Below, piece by piece: positions 6,371 through 9,666 of a DNA stretch of 9,666 nt. Positions within the stretch are counted from its first letter, which is position 1. The number at the start of each line of letters is the position of its first letter. The stretch covers positions 1-9,666 of the forward strand of contig JAOUDF010000093.1 in the NCBI GenBank assembly GCA_029859385.1, written 5' to 3'. The notes under the pieces are model-generated. The model searched no databases, was not told the origin of the DNA, and was given only the letters and a program-made list of their open reading frames with translations. A program made the translations under genes and the position numbers. Source of the stretch: Nitrospirota bacterium. Lineage in GTDB: Bacteria; Nitrospirota; JAOUDF01.

Positions 6371-6377
6371 AAGAGGG

Positions 6378-6406
6378 ATAGTAAACAGATCGACCGGGAA
6401 AGTCAA
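6378..6406 (-). promoter_or_regulatory. Predicted sigma-70 promoter of the FmdE-like gene
   Basis: On the - strand: TTGACT (6406-6401), 17-bp spacer, TACTAT (6383-6378). Five and four of six consensus matches. Start near 6371, so a leader of about 32 bases. The -35 lies just beyond the stop of the DUF721/DciA-like gene. Confidence 0.55.
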
Positions 6407-6415
6407 TCGGTTGCG

Positions 6416-6718
6416 TCAACCCTGAATCTTCCCCACCGTAAGCTGAATATCCCGCACCACATCCCCGCCCGCCGCGGCATTGAGCCTCGCCACCATATCG
6501 TTTTTGAGGAAATGGAGCTGCTGTTTCCAGGCCGGAGAGTCGACGATGATATAGAGCTTCTTTCTGAATACCTTCTCGGCGCGGGTATGCTTGGCGATGG
6601 CCTCCCCCACCACTTCAGGCCAGAGCTGCACCGCACGCCACTCGCGGAGCTTGCCGTCCAGGCCGTAACTTTTGAGGATCCTTTCAAGGATGGCGTCGGC
6701 CGATTCAGGCTTGCTCAT
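6416..6718 (-). CDS. DUF721 / DciA-like protein
   Basis: 100 residues, cytoplasmic. The core W-P-E-V-V-G-E-A-I-A-K-H-T (33-45), then K-L-Y-I-I-V-D-S-P-A-W-K-Q-Q-L-H-F-L (54-71) and a following K-x-x-M-V-A-R-L-N, is the typical DUF721 pattern. In DnaC/DnaI-less bacteria the family member DciA helps the replicative helicase DnaB; this short form corresponds to the DUF721 domain almost alone. Its ATG overlaps the ligA stop as ATGA, so translation is coupled to the DNA ligase gene, which supports a role in DNA replication or repair. No separate ribosome site is needed or obvious. Whether it is the organism's helicase operator or a divergent paralog cannot be told from the window. Confidence 0.8.
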   Translation of the reverse strand: MSKPESADAILERILKSYGLDGKLREWRAVQLWPEVVGEAIAKHTRAEKVFRKKLYIIVDSPAWKQQLHFLKNDMVARLNAAAGGDVVRDIQLTVGKIQG

Positions 6719-8730
6719 TGCGCCCCCTCCCCGACCATCTCCATAAACCGCGCTTCATCTATCACCATCACCCCGAGACGTTGCGCATCATCGAGCTTCG
6801 AGCCCGCCTCTTCGCCCGCCACCACATAGCTGGTCTTCTTGCTCACCGACGAGGCCGCACGGCCGCCCCGCGTCTCTACCAGCCGCTTTGCCTCATCGCG
6901 GGAGAGGGTCGGCAGGGTGCCGGTAAAGACAAAGGTGAGCCCCGAAAATATCCCTTCCCCTTTCGGCGCTATCGCTTCAAGCCGGACGGCCGCCTCCAGC
7001 CGCCGGACAACATGCAGGTTTTTCTCCTGCCGAAAAAATGAGTGGATGCTCCGGGCCACCTCGGGCCCCACCTCGCGGACGGCCATCAGCTCCTCCTCGG
7101 TGGCCTCCTCAATCTTCCCGATACCGCCGAAATGCTCCGCCAGCAGCTTCGCCGTATGTTCCCCCACCTGACGGATGCCCAGGGCAAAGAGAAACCGGGG
7201 CAGGGTACTGTTGCGGCTTTTATCTATGGCGTTCTTCAGGTTGGTCGCCGATTTCTCCGCCATCCGCTCCAGGGTCAGGATGTCCTCAACTGTAAGATCA
7301 TAGAGGTCTGCCGGGTCTTTGACCAAGCCCTTCTCCACCAGCTGCTCCACGATCTTTTCGCCCAGGCCGTCGATATCCATGGCGGTGCGCATGGCAAAGT
7401 GGCGTATGGCCTCCTTGCGCTGGGCAGGGCACGAAATGCCTGCGGTACAGCGCCATATATCCTCGGAGCCGTCCACTTCGGCGCCGCAGGCGGGGCAATT
7501 CCCAGGCATGGCAAAGACCCGCTCCGCGCCACTCCGCTTTGCGACTACGGGCATCACCACCTCGGGGATCACGTCGCCTGCCCGCTGCACCACCACCGTG
7601 TCGCCGATGCGCACATCCTTGCGGGCCACTTCACCGGGGTTGTGCAGGGTCGCCCGGCTCACCTCCACCCCGCTGACCCGCACCGGCTGGAGCACCGCCA
7701 CCGGCGTCAAGGCCCCGGTGCGCCCCACCTGCACGATGATGTCGAGGAGCTTTGTCGTTTCCTGTCGCGGCGGGAACTTGCAGGCGATGGCCCATTGCGG
7801 GCTGCGGGAGATCTCGCCCAGCTCTGCCTGAAGCCGGAAGGAGTTGACCTTGAGCACCACCCCGTCAATCTCATAGGCCAGCCCGTCCCGTTTTCCGCCG
7901 ATCTCACGATAGTAGGCAATCGCCTCGTCGATATCGCGGCATCGCTGGATCAGCGGATTCACCTTCAGCCCCCAGTCGGGCAGCGTGTGCAGCATGTCCC
8001 ACTGGTCGCGGAAATCCCAGCCACGCACAGCCCCCACGCCGTAGCAGAAGATATCCAGCGGCCTTCTGGCCGTAATCCTGGGGTCGAGCTGTCGAAGGGA
8101 GCCTGCTGCGGCGTTTCGCGGATTGGCGAAAAGCGGCTCGCCGGACACCTCGCGCTCCCCGTTGAGCCGCGCGAAATCATCCAGCGGCAGGATCACCTCC
8201 CCCCGCACCTCCAGGTAGTCGGGAAGGGGGAGCAAATCCTTTTGTACGAGACACAGGGGGATTGAGCGAATGGTGCGCAGGTTCTGGGTGATGTCTTCGC
8301 CGGTGTAGCCGTCGCCCCGGGTAGAACCTTTTACGAAGAGACCGTTTTCATAGACCAGCTCTACCGCGAGGCCGTCGAGCTTGGGTTCGGCCACATACTC
8401 GATATCCTCAGCAATGCCCAGAGACTTCCTCGACCGCTGGTCAAAGGCCCGGGCCTCTTCCTCGTTCATCGCATTCTTCAGGGAGAGCATGGGGATGGTA
8501 TGGGTCACCGTCCCGAAGGCCTCCAGCGGCGCGGCCCCTACCCGCTGGGTGGGTGAATCGGCCGTGACAAGGTCGGGGAACTGCTGTTCCAGCCCCTCCA
8601 GCTCCCGCATGAGCCGATCGTACTCAGCATCGGAGATCTCGGGCCGGTCAAGGACGTAGTAAAGGTAATTGTGACGGTTGAGCTCCCGGCGGAGAACTTC
8701 AACGCGGGAGGCGGCTTGGGCATGTGTCAT
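6715..8730 (-). CDS. ligA: NAD-dependent DNA ligase
   Basis: Seals nicks in duplex DNA using NAD+, essential for replication (Okazaki fragments) and repair. 671 residues, the normal length, all domains present: Ia NAD-binding region with P-E-I-S-D-A-E-Y-D (30-38), adenylation domain with the K-L-D-G motif (nucleophile Lys117), S-T-R-G-D-G-x-x-G-E-D (136-146), OB fold with G-D-V-I-P-E-V (385-391), zinc finger with Cys412, Cys415, Cys428 and Cys434, helix-hairpin-helix repeats (about 445-575, including G-I-R-Q-V-G) and a C-terminal BRCT domain (about 593-671, F-T-G-T-L). ATG at 8730 fits the usual N-terminus. No Shine-Dalgarno sequence precedes it; a good promoter ends only eight bases upstream. 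First gene of a unit with the DUF721/DciA-like gene. Confidence 0.98.
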   Translation of the reverse strand: MTHAQAASRVEVLRRELNRHNYLYYVLDRPEISDAEYDRLMRELEGLEQQFPDLVTADSPTQRVGAAPLEAFGTVTHTIPMLSLKNAMNEEEARAFDQRSRKSLGIAEDIEYVAEPKLDGLAVELVYENGLFVKGSTRGDGYTGEDITQNLRTIRSIPLCLVQKDLLPLPDYLEVRGEVILPLDDFARLNGEREVSGEPLFANPRNAAAGSLRQLDPRITARRPLDIFCYGVGAVRGWDFRDQWDMLHTLPDWGLKVNPLIQRCRDIDEAIAYYREIGGKRDGLAYEIDGVVLKVNSFRLQAELGEISRSPQWAIACKFPPRQETTKLLDIIVQVGRTGALTPVAVLQPVRVSGVEVSRATLHNPGEVARKDVRIGDTVVVQRAGDVIPEVVMPVVAKRSGAERVFAMPGNCPACGAEVDGSEDIWRCTAGISCPAQRKEAIRHFAMRTAMDIDGLGEKIVEQLVEKGLVKDPADLYDLTVEDILTLERMAEKSATNLKNAIDKSRNSTLPRFLFALGIRQVGEHTAKLLAEHFGGIGKIEEATEEELMAVREVGPEVARSIHSFFRQEKNLHVVRRLEAAVRLEAIAPKGEGIFSGLTFVFTGTLPTLSRDEAKRLVETRGGRAASSVSKKTSYVVAGEEAGSKLDDAQRLGVMVIDEARFMEMVGEGAQ

Positions 8731-8738
8731 GAGAGGGG

Positions 8739-8767
8739 AATGTAAAGCAGGGCCGGCCGTAAGTCAA
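8739..8767 (-). promoter_or_regulatory. Predicted sigma-70 promoter of ligA
   Basis: On the - strand: TTGACT (8767-8762), 17-bp spacer, TACATT (8744-8739), then the eight bases CCCCTCTC and the ligA ATG. Transcription would begin at or within about two bases of the start codon, so the message is probably leaderless. Confidence 0.6.
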
Positions 8768-8784
8768 TACTTCGCCCGCCAGGT

Positions 8785-8865
8785 CGCCGGAGTTGCCCGC
8801 CGGGGTTTTAAAAGTTGATAGTGCGCCCCTATCGGCGCTTAAAACCCCGGAGGGCAGCTCCGGCG
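8785..8865. repeat. Long intergenic inverted repeat with 27-bp arms
   Basis: Arms 8785-8811 and 8839-8865 pair over 27 positions with one wobble (8793/8857) and one mismatch (8799/8851). Each arm ends inward in GGGGTTTTAA or its complement. The 27-base centre can itself fold in two exclusive ways: GATAG/CTATC (8817-8821 with 8829-8833) or GCGCC/GGCGC (8823-8827 with 8834-8838). Read on the - strand the first arm alone can also form CCGGAG/CTCCGG followed by GGTTTTAA, a weak terminator shape. It starts eight bases after the hybrid kinase stop and ends before the ligA -35 box. It may end the kinase transcript, regulate ligA, or be a dispersed small repeat; the sequence alone does not decide. 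Confidence 0.8.
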
Positions 8866-8873
8866 GCACTTCA

Positions 8874-9665
8874 TCATCGCTCAAGCGCCTGCCTGACGCC
8901 CCGTAGAAGGGTTTCAACGGTAAACGGCTTCTGGAGGAAGGGGATATCCCGTTCCTTGATGAGGGGCCACTGGGACTTGTTGTCCATATAGCCGCTGCAA
9001 AGCATCACGCATATACCCGGCCTGATCGCGCGAACCTCCTCGACAAGCTGCAACCCGTTACGGTCGGGCAGGCCGACATCGCTCAACACAAGGTCGAAAG
9101 AGCCGTTCTCACGGTTGAATATCTCCATGGCTTCAACAAAGCATGACGCCTCCAGCACCTCATAACCATGTTCCCTGAGGGTAGATGCGTCGAATTCGCG
9201 AACTTCGTGGCTGTCCTCCACCAGCAGTATCCGCTGGCCTCTTCCGGCGCCCTCAGGAAGCGCCATAGCCACCTCGCCCCTTTGTTCACTCCCGGCACCA
9301 ATAACAGCCGGCAGATATATGGTGAAAACAGTGCCTTCGCCGGGCTTGCTGTCGGCATAGATATAGCCCTCATGTTCTTTGATTATACCGTAGACCACCG
9401 CAAGTCCGAGGCCGGTGCCCTTGCCCACCTCCTTGGTGGTAAAGAACGGCTCGAATATTCTCTTTTTTATTTCCTCGCTCATGCCTGAGCCGGTGTCGCT
9501 TACGGCCATACAGATATACTTGCCCGGCTTGGTGCCCAGCCTGTTCCGGCACGCCTCTTCATCGAGCACCATGTTGTCGGTCCTGATAGTTATGGCCCCA
9601 CCGTGAGGCATGGCATCCCGGGCATTCACCACCAGGTTCATGATGACCTGCTCAATATTCCCCTC
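8874..9665 (-). CDS. Hybrid histidine kinase, C-terminal part (HATPase plus receiver), 5' end outside window
   Basis: The open frame continues past the right edge; the visible part begins E-G-N-I-E-Q-V-I just before the N-box, so the ATG at 9641 is internal and not the start. Numbering from that Met: N-box M-N-L-V-V-N-A-R-D-A-M-P (1-12), G1 D-T-G-S-G-M (49-54), F-box F-E-P-F-F-T-T-K (63-70), G2 G-K-G-T-G-L-G-L (73-80). After a linker (about 112-135) comes a receiver domain: acidic pair Glu142-Asp143, phosphoacceptor Asp188 in S-D-V-G-L-P-D, Ser216, and Lys238 in K-P-F. Both modules keep their key residues. This is the ntrB-like kinase-receiver layout common in delta-proteobacterial sensor proteins, where PAS domains usually precede; sensor and HisKA parts are not visible. 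Signal unknown. Confidence 0.93.
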   Translation of the reverse strand, partial: EGNIEQVIMNLVVNARDAMPHGGAITIRTDNMVLDEEACRNRLGTKPGKYICMAVSDTGSGMSEEIKKRIFEPFFTTKEVGKGTGLGLAVVYGIIKEHEGYIYADSKPGEGTVFTIYLPAVIGAGSEQRGEVAMALPEGAGRGQRILLVEDSHEVREFDASTLREHGYEVLEASCFVEAMEIFNRENGSFDLVLSDVGLPDRNGLQLVEEVRAIRPGICVMLCSGYMDNKSQWPLIKERDIPFLQKPFTVETLLRGVRQALER

Positions 9666-9666
9666 A

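Noticed and set aside
7042..8265. 407-residue open frame on the + strand opposite ligA
   Set aside because: It is a shadow of the GC-rich ligA gene: composition is His/Arg/Gln/Pro-rich with no recognisable domain, and the opposite strand has an intact ligA with every motif.
8785..8865. CRISPR repeat or integron attC site
   Set aside because: There is only one palindrome, no repeated spacers, no cas or integrase gene, and no attC core bases (RYYYAAC/GTTRRRY) at the ends.
8699..8917. 72-residue open frame on the - strand across the kinase-ligA gap
   Set aside because: It runs through the inverted repeat and overlaps ligA in another frame; no ribosome site or family pattern.

Overview
The window reads as ordinary chromosomal DNA from a free-living, GC-rich Gram-negative bacterium. 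The mix of a NarX/PilJ-like sensor kinase, hybrid kinases, a butanol-dehydrogenase-type iron enzyme and an FmdE-like protein looks most like Geobacter and relatives (Desulfuromonadia). That placement is inference from gene style, not from a marker gene. No rRNA, tRNA, CRISPR array, insertion sequence or phage gene was seen.

Left part (1-2742, + strand): the 3' part of a beta-class carbonic anhydrase ends in a strong intrinsic terminator. A consensus -35 box then starts a tight three-gene unit: two tandem paralogous four-helix membrane proteins resembling the N-terminal quarter of heme-copper oxidase subunit I (each with an H-x-H motif), then an iron-containing, probably NADP(H)-linked alcohol dehydrogenase whose start codon overlaps the stop of the second membrane gene. 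This unit is the least explained part of the window.

Middle part (2743-5682): a membrane histidine kinase on the - strand with a NarX-like P-box in its sensor domain lies convergent with the dehydrogenase. Its predicted promoter carries a near-perfect inverted repeat between -35 and -10. Divergent from it is a short D-alanyl-D-alanine carboxypeptidase (+ strand), preceded by a promoter and a possible 15-codon upstream ORF that ends on its start codon.

Right part (5619-9666, - strand): read in transcription order, the 3' part of a hybrid histidine kinase (ATPase plus receiver) runs off the window. It is followed by a 27-bp-arm inverted repeat, then ligA (NAD-dependent DNA ligase), a DUF721/DciA-like gene overlapping ligA by ATGA, and an FmdE-like gene with its own promoter and strong ribosome site. 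A bidirectional terminator separates the FmdE-like gene from the convergent carboxypeptidase gene.

Four of the five promoters proposed here have a -35 box close to TTGACA, and all five have 17-bp spacing. Two of them (the oxidase-like operon and ligA) put the likely transcript start at or within a few bases of the ATG, and both genes lack a Shine-Dalgarno sequence, so leaderless mRNAs are a reasonable prediction.
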